Part shown: in pieces, positions 55,255 to 62,967 of the stretch
Layout: each line of letters begins with the position of its first letter
Numbering within the stretch: position 1 is the first letter of the stretch
NCBI RefSeq assembly: GCF_033558715.1
Contig: NZ_CP114606.1
Coordinates: forward strand, 1,612,001-1,676,000
Direction: 5' to 3'
DNA: 64,000 bases
Source: Acinetobacter sp. YWS30-1
GTDB taxonomy: Bacteria > Pseudomonadota > Gammaproteobacteria > Pseudomonadales > Moraxellaceae
Notes under the pieces: model-generated
What the model saw: only the letters and a program-made list of their open reading frames with translations
Told to the model about the DNA's origin: nothing
The model's database searches: none
Made by a program: the position numbers and the translations under genes

Positions 55255-55779
55255 ATGAATGAAATTGAAACTGCATTAAGTCAAATTGAAAATTTTCAGT
55301 TCATCCATGACCATCTGTTCAGCTCTGGTCAGCCGACAACTGAACAACTAAGGTTGATTAAAGAATACGGCGTATCCACCGTAATCAATGTGGCATTAAC
55401 AGATAGCGATCATCATCTGTTACATGAAGATAAAATTTGTCTTGATCTTGGCTTGAACTATATCCAATTGCCCATCTCTTGGGAAACTCCCTCAGATAGT
55501 CAGTGCCTACTGGTACTGGATCTGATTGATCATCTGGTCAAAGAACAAATGGTCTGGGTACATTGTACGCAGAATTATCATGTCAGCTGCCTGATGTATT
55601 TATATCGACAATACTATATGGATATGGACATGCCGACTGCACAGGAATATCTGCATCAGCTATGGGAACCGAATGAAACCTGGACCGGTTTAATTCATGC
55701 GGTTGCCCTACAGCTGCAAGGCCGTAAAGCAACACAGGAACTGGAGTTATCCCTGATTCATCCCAATAACTTCGGTTGA
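55255..55779 (+). CDS. protein tyrosine phosphatase-like protein with altered active site
   Basis: A 174-aa protein similar to the DUF442/dual-specificity phosphatase-like group: FSSGQPTTEQLRLIKEYGVSTVINVALTDSD at about residues 22-52 and WVHCTQNYHVSCLMYLYRQYY near 100-120. In relatives I know, the loop after VHC reads xxNxRVS; here the Arg is His (HCTQNYHVS). Without that Arg, phosphate binding should be weakened, so it may be a non-catalytic or altered enzyme. It lies convergent with ispF, only 2 bp between stops. Confidence 0.78.
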   Translation: MNEIETALSQIENFQFIHDHLFSSGQPTTEQLRLIKEYGVSTVINVALTDSDHHLLHEDKICLDLGLNYIQLPISWETPSDSQCLLVLDLIDHLVKEQMVWVHCTQNYHVSCLMYLYRQYYMDMDMPTAQEYLHQLWEPNETWTGLIHAVALQLQGRKATQELELSLIHPNNFG

Positions 55780-55781
55780 TG

Positions 55782-56270
55782 TTATTTATAGTGGCTGATC
55801 AGAACAGTTGCCATAGACAGAATACCTTCCTGACGGCCAGTAAATCCTAATTTTTCAGTGGTTGTGGCTTTAATACTAATTTGAGTCACATCCACATCCA
55901 GCACATTGGCAATGCTCTGACGCATTTCCAGATTATGTTTAGCCAGCTTTGGACGTTCACAAGCTACAGTGATGTCAGCATTATTTAGGCGATAACCACG
56001 ATCCAAAATTAGCTGATAGACATGCTTTAATAAAACCTTGCTGTCTGCACCTTTAAACTGCGGATCGGTATCTGGAAAATGCTGGCCAATATCGCCTAGC
56101 GCCAAGGCACCTAGCAAAGCATCACAAAGTGCATGTAAAACCACATCACCATCAGAGTGTGCTTTCAAGCCATGCGTATGTGGAATCTGAATACCTGCCA
56201 GAGTGACAAAATCACCTTCTTCAAATGCATGTACATCCAGTCCCTGACCAATACGAATTTGTGCAATCAC
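55782..56270 (-). CDS. ispF: 2-C-methyl-D-erythritol 2,4-cyclodiphosphate synthase
   Basis: A 162-aa enzyme of the MEP isoprenoid pathway that cyclises CDP-methylerythritol phosphate. Metal ligands are Asp12 and His14 in GLDVHAF and His46 in [29 protein letters not shown], with the same spacing as E. coli IspF (D8, H10, H42). The end [17 protein letters not shown] is conserved. No ispD is adjacent. The start at 56270 is the only ATG near the family N-terminus. Confidence 0.96.
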   Translation of the reverse strand: MIAQIRIGQGLDVHAFEEGDFVTLAGIQIPHTHGLKAHSDGDVVLHALCDALLGALALGDIGQHFPDTDPQFKGADSKVLLKHVYQLILDRGYRLNNADITVACERPKLAKHNLEMRQSIANVLDVDVTQISIKATTTEKLGFTGRQEGILSMATVLISHYK

Positions 56271-56369
56271 TTTTATATCCTTTAGAAATAACTGATTGAA
56301 ATCTTGTACACGACGTTTCTATTTCGCTATAGTTAGACCTAGCGTAACACAGTGAAAGTATAAGCGATC

Positions 56370-57023
56370 ATGCTACTGAAAACTGATATAAATATGATGA
56401 AAATAATGGGACTTTTACTCGGGACAGGCCTTTTTGCTAGCAGCATTCATGCTGAATCGCTGGACTGTAACAGTCATCATAACAATAACGCAGCCATGAA
56501 AAAGATCTGCTCAGCCTCTCTTGATGAACCGCGTGAAAAACTGACAGATCAATATTTTACCGCTTTTCTGATTACAGATGCGCCTGTTCGCTTATTACAA
56601 GATACTCAGCAGCTATGGAGTACACGCTTACAGCAATGTAAGACGCTGGACTGCTTTAAACAGCAATTTGACCAGCGTCTGGATGACCTCAATATTTATA
56701 TTTCCCTAAATCAGAGCCTGACTCAGCACTATCTGAAGTTTGAACAGGGACAAATGGCCAAGCAGCCGATTCATCTTAAGATTCATCAGCTGACGAAAGA
56801 TCGCATCAAGATTGAAGGGGTCGCCTACCGTAATCCGAACAATCGTGCAGAAACCCAGACCATTCCTTTTCTGGCTTATACCACGACGGAAACTAAAAGC
56901 CAGATTACGGATAATGAGCATGACTGCAAATATAACTTTAACTATAGCAAGGCAATTTTGGCGGTCAGTACCGAACAAAAAGGCTGTGAGCGCTTTAGTG
57001 GTATTTATCGTTTATATGATTAA
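56370..57023 (+). CDS. secreted protein of unknown function, 217 aa
   Basis: Not assigned. An N-terminal signal peptide ends near SSIHAES (about residue 30). Paired cysteines occur in LDCNSHHNNN, KKICSAS, QQCKTLDCFKQQF, DCKYNF and GCERF, suggesting disulfides in the periplasm. The middle QFDQRLDDLNIYISL resembles the C-terminal turn of LprI-type lysozyme inhibitor proteins, so a distant LprI relation is possible. The ATG at 56370 is used; in-frame ATGs at 56394 and 56397 also precede the signal. A terminator follows at 67 bp. Confidence 0.68.
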   Translation: MLLKTDINMMKIMGLLLGTGLFASSIHAESLDCNSHHNNNAAMKKICSASLDEPREKLTDQYFTAFLITDAPVRLLQDTQQLWSTRLQQCKTLDCFKQQFDQRLDDLNIYISLNQSLTQHYLKFEQGQMAKQPIHLKIHQLTKDRIKIEGVAYRNPNNRAETQTIPFLAYTTTETKSQITDNEHDCKYNFNYSKAILAVSTEQKGCERFSGIYRLYD

Positions 57024-57089
57024 ACAGCCGACTTTTATTTTTATCTATCAATGTCCTAATTAATATTTAAAAATTTAAACTAGAAATTT

Positions 57090-57113
57090 CCTCTCCTTAT
57101 AGGAGAGGTTTTT
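57090..57113 (+). terminator. terminator after the secreted protein gene
   Basis: CCTCTCCT and AGGAGAGG around TAT, then TTTTT; 66 bp after the stop. Confidence 0.83.
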
Positions 57114-57184
57114 ATAAAGATTCCCTTGACCCTAATTTTTTGCTCAGGTAGAAGGAGCTTAATGAATAATTATTTTTTGATCTT

Positions 57185-57209
57185 TAAAATAACCCGAAAG
57201 CGGGCTATT
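57185..57209 (-). terminator. terminator of dadA
   Basis: On the minus strand AATAGCCCG and CGGGTTATT pair (one G-U) around CTTT, followed by a short U-rich run. It starts 4 bp after the dadA stop. Confidence 0.78.
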
Positions 57210-57212
57210 TAC

Positions 57213-58457
57213 TTAGGCTGGATAGTGCTGAGCTATTTCCTGACTGATCATCGCTGCGGTTGCCGCTGATAATGTCCAGCCCAAGTGTCCATGACCGGTG
57301 TTGTAAAAGACACGTTCCTGTCTACCACGGCGCACCACTGGCATCATGTTCGGCATCATGGGACGCAGACCTGCCCATGGAACCACATGTTCAGTACACA
57401 GATCGAAATTGCGTTGTGTCCAGTCAATTAAAGGCTGAATTCGGTCAACACGAATATCCCGATTATAACCATTAAATTCCGCGGTTCCTGCAACACGTAA
57501 GCGGTCTTTACCTAAACGTGACAAGACTATCTTGGCGCTCTCATCTAGCAGACTGACCCAAGGAGCATTTTGCTGACTTTGCTCATCATTCAGCTGTACG
57601 GTAATTGAATAGCCTTTTACCGGATAGACATTCACTCGCTCACCCAACAGATCTGCCAACTGATAACTGCTTACGCCTGCACATACCACAATGGCATCCG
57701 CCTGAATCTCGAGCACATCTTCAGCATTGGCACGCACATTTTCAGGGCTTGGTCTGCATTTAACCGTAATATGCTGTGCTTGGTGATCGACCGCAAATAC
57801 ATCCTGACCAAATTCGAAGTTCACCCCTTTTTTCATACAGGCATTTGCCAGTCCAGTACTGAATTTATGAATATCTCCAGTCGCATCACTCTGGCAATAA
57901 AACCCGGCATAATAATCTCCAGTTAATGCAGGTTCAATCTGCTTGATTTCTTCATTGCTGATGGCATTACGTTCCAGACCACCACTACACAACAGATCAT
58001 TGACCTTAATTGCGACATCATAATCAGCTTTATTATGGTAGAAATGTAGAATTCCGCGCTTTTCCAGATCAAAATCAATCTGCTCAATTTCGGCAATTTC
58101 AAACAAACGTTTTCTGGCCAGTAACGCGAGTCTTACCGTTTCCCGGGTATTGGTTTCATAGTTTTTAATATGACCTAGAAATTCCATCAGCCAGCTATAT
58201 TTATGCAGACTAAAAGAAGGATTAAGCAATAGCGGTGCGGTTTTTTGTGACATCCATTTGATGCCTTTCAACACAGTGGCTTTTTGATTCCAGACTTCTG
58301 CATTACAGGCAGAAAGTTGCCCGCCATTAGCAAAGGATGTTTCCATCGCGGGATAAAGATGACGGTCAACCACCGTGACCTGATAACCGAGTAAGGCGAG
58401 CTCATAAGCTGTTGTTACACCGGTAATGCCTGCCCCCACCACAATAACATGACGCAT
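57213..58457 (-). CDS. dadA: D-amino acid dehydrogenase (small subunit), glycine-riboswitch-controlled
   Basis: A 414-aa FAD enzyme that deaminates D-amino acids to keto acids. The N-terminal dinucleotide motif is VVGAGITGVTTAYELALLGYQVTVVD, then SFANGGQLSACNAEVWN near residues 42-58, and the C-terminal NTGHGHLGWTLS binds FAD. This is the DadA/GlyOx-like family. The ATG at 58457 has GGAG at 8 nt; GTG at 58463 is possible. A tandem glycine riboswitch lies 35 nt upstream, so it may act in glycine removal besides, or instead of, D-alanine use. No dadX racemase gene is adjacent. Confidence 0.9.
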   Translation of the reverse strand: MRHVIVVGAGITGVTTAYELALLGYQVTVVDRHLYPAMETSFANGGQLSACNAEVWNQKATVLKGIKWMSQKTAPLLLNPSFSLHKYSWLMEFLGHIKNYETNTRETVRLALLARKRLFEIAEIEQIDFDLEKRGILHFYHNKADYDVAIKVNDLLCSGGLERNAISNEEIKQIEPALTGDYYAGFYCQSDATGDIHKFSTGLANACMKKGVNFEFGQDVFAVDHQAQHITVKCRPSPENVRANAEDVLEIQADAIVVCAGVSSYQLADLLGERVNVYPVKGYSITVQLNDEQSQQNAPWVSLLDESAKIVLSRLGKDRLRVAGTAEFNGYNRDIRVDRIQPLIDWTQRNFDLCTEHVVPWAGLRPMMPNMMPVVRRGRQERVFYNTGHGHLGWTLSAATAAMISQEIAQHYPA

Positions 58458-58492
58458 AGACACCTCTCCTCAATATGTGATGTCTTTCCCAT

Positions 58493-58673
58493 CTGTCATG
58501 TGTACCTGAGAGCTTCGGTGACTGCATCATAGCTGTATGCAGCAACCTTCCCCCTTCGGTGAGTGATTCAACACTTCTCTCCAGAGTTTAATATATTATT
58601 GCAGTCCTTTTGCCTGAGAGTTTCCTGGGACCTTGCTCCTTCGGCGAATGCAGTAGCATTTCTCTCCTGCAAT
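58493..58673 (-). promoter_or_regulatory. tandem glycine riboswitch upstream of dadA
   Basis: Two similar aptamers lie on the minus strand. The first (58598-58673) has GCAGGAGAG, GCCGAAGGAGCAAG and CTCAGGCAAAAGGACTGC, the hallmark glycine-aptamer blocks. The second (about 58493-58584) repeats CTGGAGAGAAG, CACCGAAGGGG and CTCTCAGG. The tandem order and the linker of about 14 nt match the classic gcvT-type riboswitch. P1 pairs are visible (ATTGCAG with CTGCAAT). Downstream, the dadA ribosome-binding site GAGGAGAGG lies within 35 nt, but I could not decide between an on- or off-switch. Confidence 0.92.
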
Positions 58674-58900
58674 AATATTTTTATTATCCTGAGCAATTTA
58701 TATACCATCTTATCGGAGACTACAGTTTTTTATTTATGTTAATTCACGTGATTTAAGTGGTAACGATACTTTCAATAAATTTAGAAGAAATAACACTATC
58801 TATTTCAAACGAATTTTAAGATTTTAATTTGGTTTTTTGCCTCATTTTCCTACGTCATGCTGCAATGCAAGGCATTTAAGAAAAGCAATAATGTTAATAA

Positions 58901-58915
58901 TTGCTTAGGCTATTT
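58901..58915. repeat. fourth copy of TTGCTTAGGCTATTT
   Basis: An exact match to the 15-bp element found near 40163 and 40194, in the intergenic region between the dadA riboswitch and the AEC transporter stop. Orientation is as in the other copies. Confidence 0.6.
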
Positions 58916-58970
58916 ATAGGATTGATTTAATATTAGACTTTAATATATGACCGACTTTCAGATCCTAAAA

Positions 58971-59891
58971 TTAAATTAACCAGGAAAGAATCAACATGAG
59001 AGATCCAGCCGCGACTACCGTTTGCATACTGATAATACTGGCCATGAACTGGCTATCTCCGCCATAGACACGCGTCAGTACATAGGAAGCTGAAGCAGTA
59101 GGTAAAGCAAAGAACAACACCAGTACCTGTGTGGTTAAAGGATCAATATCAAATAATTGGCAGACAAAGAAAGCAGCAAGCGGCATTCCTAATAAACGCC
59201 CAAAAGTTGCGAGACCTAATGGGAAGATATCTCGCTGGAAGCCTTGGAACTGTAAGGCAGCCCCCACACACATCAAGCCCAGCGGCAAACTGCATAAGGC
59301 AATCTGTTTTAAGAATAATTCAAACCCAGCCCAGAGTGATAAGCCTGAAAGATTAAATAGGCCTCCAACAAGAGAACCTAGAATTAAAGGGTTCTTTAAC
59401 AGATCAATCAGGATTTTGAAGATCTGCATATCTGAACTACGGGTAAATGCCAGTACAGATAAGATATTGACCAGTGGAATACATAACACCATCACTACGG
59501 CGAAAATGGTCATGCCCTGCTGATGAAATAAAGCATTCACTGCTGCAAGTCCGATATAGGTATTAAAACGCAGGAGTGCCTGCACATAGACCCCAAAACG
59601 TGCATAGCCAATCTGATAAATCTTGCGCAGCACATATAGAGCAATACTGACCGCCGCCATAAGGCTAAAGACCACCAGAACCACATCTTTAATGACTGCC
59701 ATTTCAATCTTGGCTACGGCCAGATTTAAAAATAGCATGACTGGAAACAGGACAAAATAATTAAGTTTTTCTGCCCCACGCCAGAAACTATCTTCCAGCC
59801 ATTTCCTTTGTTTTAATACATAGCCCAAAGTAATCAGGCCAATAAGCGGAAACAGTACAGTGAAGATAGTCTGAAACATTGAACAACTCAT
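58971..59891 (-). CDS. AEC family transporter
   Basis: A 306-aa auxin-efflux-carrier type permease with about ten hydrophobic helices in two halves of five. Family hallmarks: LFPLIGLITLGYVLKQRKWL at about residues 12-32, and the second half beginning NPLILGSLVGGLFNLSGLSLW near 160. AEC proteins carry small organic acids such as malate or malonate. Two start codons are possible (59891 and 59879); neither has a clear ribosome-binding site. The gene is in the same direction as dadA but separated by the riboswitch and about 300 bp. Confidence 0.85.
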   Translation of the reverse strand: MSCSMFQTIFTVLFPLIGLITLGYVLKQRKWLEDSFWRGAEKLNYFVLFPVMLFLNLAVAKIEMAVIKDVVLVVFSLMAAVSIALYVLRKIYQIGYARFGVYVQALLRFNTYIGLAAVNALFHQQGMTIFAVVMVLCIPLVNILSVLAFTRSSDMQIFKILIDLLKNPLILGSLVGGLFNLSGLSLWAGFELFLKQIALCSLPLGLMCVGAALQFQGFQRDIFPLGLATFGRLLGMPLAAFFVCQLFDIDPLTTQVLVLFFALPTASASYVLTRVYGGDSQFMASIISMQTVVAAGSLMLILSWLI

Positions 59892-60039
59892 GATATGGGT
59901 TTTGCGGCAATCGCATCCAATTCAATTGCCTGTCAATGAGCAAGGATACAACAAGCGACTCGTTTCAGGATAAAAATAGTGGAAAATTCAATGAATAATA
60001 AATAAAAAACACTCTCGCTGGCTTTAATTAAAATACGCT

Positions 60040-60474
60040 TTAAATCCAACTTTCATCTTTTGCAACATTTAGTGCATCATTTTTTAGTCTTTCAAGCTCC
60101 TCATAAACCTTTGCATCAAGCTTCGGACGGAATTTTTCAAACTTAACTTTTAACAAATCTAGGCTTCTTAAGAGCATCCTAAAAATGAGTCTCTCACGGC
60201 CTAAATCATCTGTTGCCTTAAAAGTTGTTGGATCAATCCTTAAACGGAAATCCATATTTCTACGTTTAAATGAATAAAAAATACGTTCATCAAAACTATC
60301 ATTTCCCATTATAATTTCAATGCACTTCCATTTATCTATAGGAATATCATACGACTTATTTTGTAGTTGAGCATTTAAGGCATTTTCTACTGCGTTACGT
60401 GCTTTATTTTCGAGATCAAGATGATCTTCTGTTAACACTTCCCTACTTAATTCAGCACTTAACCATACTTCCAT
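60040..60474 (-). CDS. Imm44-like immunity protein (orphan)
   Basis: A 144-aa soluble protein. The N-terminus MEVWLSAELSREVL and later RIFYSFKRRNMDFRLRIDPTTFKATD, then RMLLRSLDLLKVKFEKF, match my memory of the Imm44 immunity family, whose members protect from polymorphic toxins. No toxin gene is adjacent. AGGA lies 7 nt before the ATG. It follows the GNAT gene by 61 bp, next to an insertion sequence, fitting the usual scattered inheritance of immunity genes. Assignment is moderately sure; it needs a profile search. Confidence 0.62.
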   Translation of the reverse strand: MEVWLSAELSREVLTEDHLDLENKARNAVENALNAQLQNKSYDIPIDKWKCIEIIMGNDSFDERIFYSFKRRNMDFRLRIDPTTFKATDDLGRERLIFRMLLRSLDLLKVKFEKFRPKLDAKVYEELERLKNDALNVAKDESWI

Positions 60475-60535
60475 TCATATATCCTGTCATTATTCTTATT
60501 AAACACACTTAGAATCAAAAATAGATTCAAATAAC

Positions 60536-61057
60536 TTAATAAATCTTTTCGAGACTCTTTTCTAAAATCACCAGATTTAAATCTACTAAAGGCTGTCCAA
60601 CATCTGCATCCAGTGGATAACTCTCTGTTTTGCCGGTTTGGTGATAACCACGACGCTCATAATACGCGATTAATTCAATGCGAACATTAAGAACAGACAT
60701 TCTAAGTTTTTTGAAAGGTATTTTTTCTCTAGAGTATTGCTCAGCGAAATCTAACAATATTCGGCCATAACCTGAATTTTGCCGGACTGGGTCAATAGCA
60801 AAACTGCCGATTTCAAAACAATCTGGCAAGTGTGTCAGACCAATGCAACCCACCAGTTGATCATTATTTTCCAAGACATAAAGTTCGAAATCAGGCCGTG
60901 CTAAAAGTTCACTTAACTGAGCCTCATTAATTCGATCACCTAAAAAAATGTCATGTTCATGCGTCCAGCCCAAATTAGATCGATAAGCTGTATTGATCAA
61001 CTTAACAATGCTTTGAATGTCCGTAGCTTGGGCTAAACGAATATTGTTATTTTTCAT
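60536..61057 (-). CDS. GNAT family N-acetyltransferase
   Basis: A 173-aa GNAT enzyme transferring acetyl from acetyl-CoA to an amine. The acetyl-CoA site is IDPVRQNSGYGRILLDFAEQYS (Q-x-x-G-x-G/A type) and the C-terminal AYYERRGYHQTGKTESYPL is the usual final strand region. Substrate is not shown. The start codon at 61057 is only 8 bp from the left end of the IS1595-type element, so the native promoter and ribosome-binding site have been displaced or replaced. The upstream bases CTTTATAAA show no good ribosome-binding site, so expression may be lowered. Confidence 0.86.
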   Translation of the reverse strand: MKNNNIRLAQATDIQSIVKLINTAYRSNLGWTHEHDIFLGDRINEAQLSELLARPDFELYVLENNDQLVGCIGLTHLPDCFEIGSFAIDPVRQNSGYGRILLDFAEQYSREKIPFKKLRMSVLNVRIELIAYYERRGYHQTGKTESYPLDADVGQPLVDLNLVILEKSLEKIY

Positions 61058-61065
61058 TTTATAAA

Positions 61066-61080
61066 GGCTCTAGACTAGCA
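61066..61080. repeat. left terminal inverted repeat of the IS1595-type element
   Basis: Fifteen bases, exact reverse complement of 61783-61797; the match extends to 17 bases if AA/TT of the flanks is counted. Confidence 0.9.
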
Positions 61081-61104
61081 AAATGATTATGTTAGTCTAG
61101 AATC

Positions 61105-61767
61105 ATGATAGAAAACAGTAAATTAAGTCACTACAAGATTAAAAAAATTATTCAATGCTTTTGTGTTGATATTCCTGCTTCCTAAACAGCCTTATTACTC
61201 AATTTAAATCGTAATACGATTAACTATTGGTACATGCTTTTTAGAGAAACTATCTATGATCATCAAACAGATTTAAGAGCTAAGTTTGTTGGTTCAATAG
61301 AAGTAGATGAAAGCTATTTTGGAGCGAAAAGGCAACGTGGGTTTCATGGAAAGTTAAAGCGTGGTCGTGGGACTCTAAAACAGCCAGTATTTGGAATATT
61401 CGAACGTAATGGGCGCGTCTATACTGAAATCGTACCTGACTGTAAAATGAAGACTTTACAAGAGGTTATCATTGGTAAAGTTTCACTTGAGAGTGTGATT
61501 TATAGTGATGGATGGCGTGGCTATAATGGTCTTGTTGATGTGGGTTATTCAAAGCATTTTAGGGTAAATCACGGAGCAAATGAGTTTGCTAGAGGAGAAT
61601 GTCATATAAATGGAATAGAATCATTTTGGAGCTTTTGTAAAAGAAGGCTAGCAAAGTTTAACGGCATATCAAAAGAGTACTTTGATTATCATCTTAAAGA
61701 AACTGAATGGCGTTGGATGAGGGAACCTAATGAGTTAGCAACTGAGCTGTGGAACCTCATTAGGTAA
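61105..61767 (+). pseudogene. IS1595-family (ISXO2-like DDE) transposase, nonsense mutation
   Basis: Read from ATG at 61105 the frame gives 26 residues, then a TAA at 61183-61185 and then continues in the same frame to 61767, 220 codons in all, the usual length of the family. The codon is probably a former AAA (Lys). After the stop the DDE domain is intact: VGSIEVDESYFGAKRQRG, VIYSDGWRGYNGL and HINGIESFWSFCKRRL. An ATG at 61234 could start a 177-aa product lacking the N-terminal DNA-binding part. Autonomous transposition is unlikely. Confidence 0.85.
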
Positions 61768-61782
61768 AATTAAGTGTAAATC

Positions 61783-61797
61783 TGCTAGTCTAGAGCC
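61783..61797. repeat. right terminal inverted repeat of the IS1595-type element
   Basis: TGCTAGTCTAGAGCC, exact reverse complement of the left end; followed by the TTATAAA direct repeat. Confidence 0.9.
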
Positions 61798-61807
61798 TTA
61801 TAAATAT

Positions 61808-61833
61808 AAAAAAGCCAGACCGAAGCCTGACTT
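61808..61833 (-). terminator. terminator of aroC
   Basis: On the minus strand AAGTCAGGC and GTCTGGCTT form a 9-bp stem with two G-U pairs around a TTCG tetraloop and are followed by a U-run. It lies 27 bp after the aroC stop, just outside the IS right end. Confidence 0.82.
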
Positions 61834-61860
61834 TAATTTCATTTGCTTCTATAAAGCAAA

Positions 61861-62955
61861 TTATTTAGGTTCAATTGGCTCAAACGGCGCAACGACATCG
61901 GCATTTTGTGCACGATGGCGCATGAAGTGATCCATCAAAACAATTGCTAGCATCGCTTCAGCAATTGGGGTTGCACGTACACCCACGCAAGGATCATGAC
62001 GGCCTTTGGTCAGGACATCCGTATCTTCACGATTAATGGTAATGGTTTTACCCGGAGTTGTGATGGAAGCCGTTGGTTTCAACGCAATCGAAACACGAAT
62101 ATCCTGACCGCTAGAAATACCACCCAAGATACCGCCAGCATGGTTCGCCAGGAAGCCATCTGTTGTGAGTTCATCACGGGTTTCATGACCGAACTGCTCA
62201 GCGACACTAAACCCATCACCAATTTCCACGCCTTTCACGGCATTGATTGACATCATGGCATGGGCAATATCAGCATCTAAACGATCAAATACTGGTTCAC
62301 CCCAACCCACTGGCACTTTAGAAGCAATGATCTCAAGGCGTGCGCCACAGCTTGTGCCTTGCTCACGTAATGAAGTTACCAATGCTTCAAAGCGCGGCAC
62401 CGCATCAACATCACCACAGAAGAACGGGTTATTTGGCACTTCATTCCAGTCCAGTTTTTCTGCTTTTTCAGTACCGATTTGGGTCACATGACCACGGATT
62501 TCAATACCAAATTTCTCAAACAGGAATTTCTTGGCAATCGCACCTGCTGCTACACGCATCGCAGTTTCACGCGCACTCGAACGGCCACCACCGCGATAGT
62601 CACGAAAACCATACTTCTGGGTATAGGTATAGTCTGCATGACCCGGGCGGAAAGTTTGCGCGATATTGCCATAATCTTTCGATTTCTGGTCCGTATTGCG
62701 GATTAAAAGACCAATTGAAGTACCGGTAGTTTGACCCTCAAACACACCGGAAATAATTTCAACTTCATCTGGCTCTTTACGCTGTGTTGCAAATTTTGAA
62801 GTACCCGGCTTACGACGGTCCAGATCCTTTTGCAAATCCGCTTCAGACAGTTCAATCCCTGGTGGAACCCCATCAATAATGGCCATTAAGCCAACACCAT
62901 GAGATTCACCACAAGTCGTTACACGGAAGAGTTGCCCTATACTATTACCTGCCAT
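61861..62955 (-). CDS. aroC: chorismate synthase
   Basis: A 364-aa FMN-dependent enzyme, last step of the shikimate pathway: EPSP to chorismate. Family motifs: [31 protein letters not shown] at the start, [36 protein letters not shown] near residue 122-143, and GGISSGQDI and [17 protein letters not shown] towards the end. It is 12 bp downstream of prmB on the same strand, so they are cotranscribed. The window thus has two first-step enzymes and the last-step enzyme of the pathway, though scattered. Confidence 0.96.
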   Translation of the reverse strand: MAGNSIGQLFRVTTCGESHGVGLMAIIDGVPPGIELSEADLQKDLDRRKPGTSKFATQRKEPDEVEIISGVFEGQTTGTSIGLLIRNTDQKSKDYGNIAQTFRPGHADYTYTQKYGFRDYRGGGRSSARETAMRVAAGAIAKKFLFEKFGIEIRGHVTQIGTEKAEKLDWNEVPNNPFFCGDVDAVPRFEALVTSLREQGTSCGARLEIIASKVPVGWGEPVFDRLDADIAHAMMSINAVKGVEIGDGFSVAEQFGHETRDELTTDGFLANHAGGILGGISSGQDIRVSIALKPTASITTPGKTITINREDTDVLTKGRHDPCVGVRATPIAEAMLAIVLMDHFMRHRAQNADVVAPFEPIEPK

Positions 62956-62967
62956 GTCAACGACTCC

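Larger units (their letters stand above)
61066..61797 (+). mobile_element. IS1595-family insertion sequence
   Basis: A 732-bp element with perfect 15-bp terminal inverted repeats: GGCTCTAGACTAGCA (61066-61080) and TGCTAGTCTAGAGCC (61783-61797). It is flanked by a 7-bp direct repeat TTATAAA (61059-61065 and 61798-61804), probably the target duplication. The left end contains a second inverted pair TCTAGACTA/TAGTCTAGA (61069-61077, 61093-61101). One transposase gene of the ISXO2/IS1016 type fills it but is broken by a stop. The element sits between aroC terminator and the GNAT start. Confidence 0.9.

Noticed and set aside
61234..61767. IS transposase as an intact 177-aa gene starting at 61234
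   Set aside because: The same frame continues upstream to 61105 and is interrupted by one stop; the family needs the N-terminal part, so it is called a pseudogene.
60040..61804. A mobile genomic island or defence island around the IS
   Set aside because: Only one IS, one possible immunity gene and one GNAT gene are present, with housekeeping genes aroC and prmB directly next to it; no integrase, tRNA or further accessory genes.
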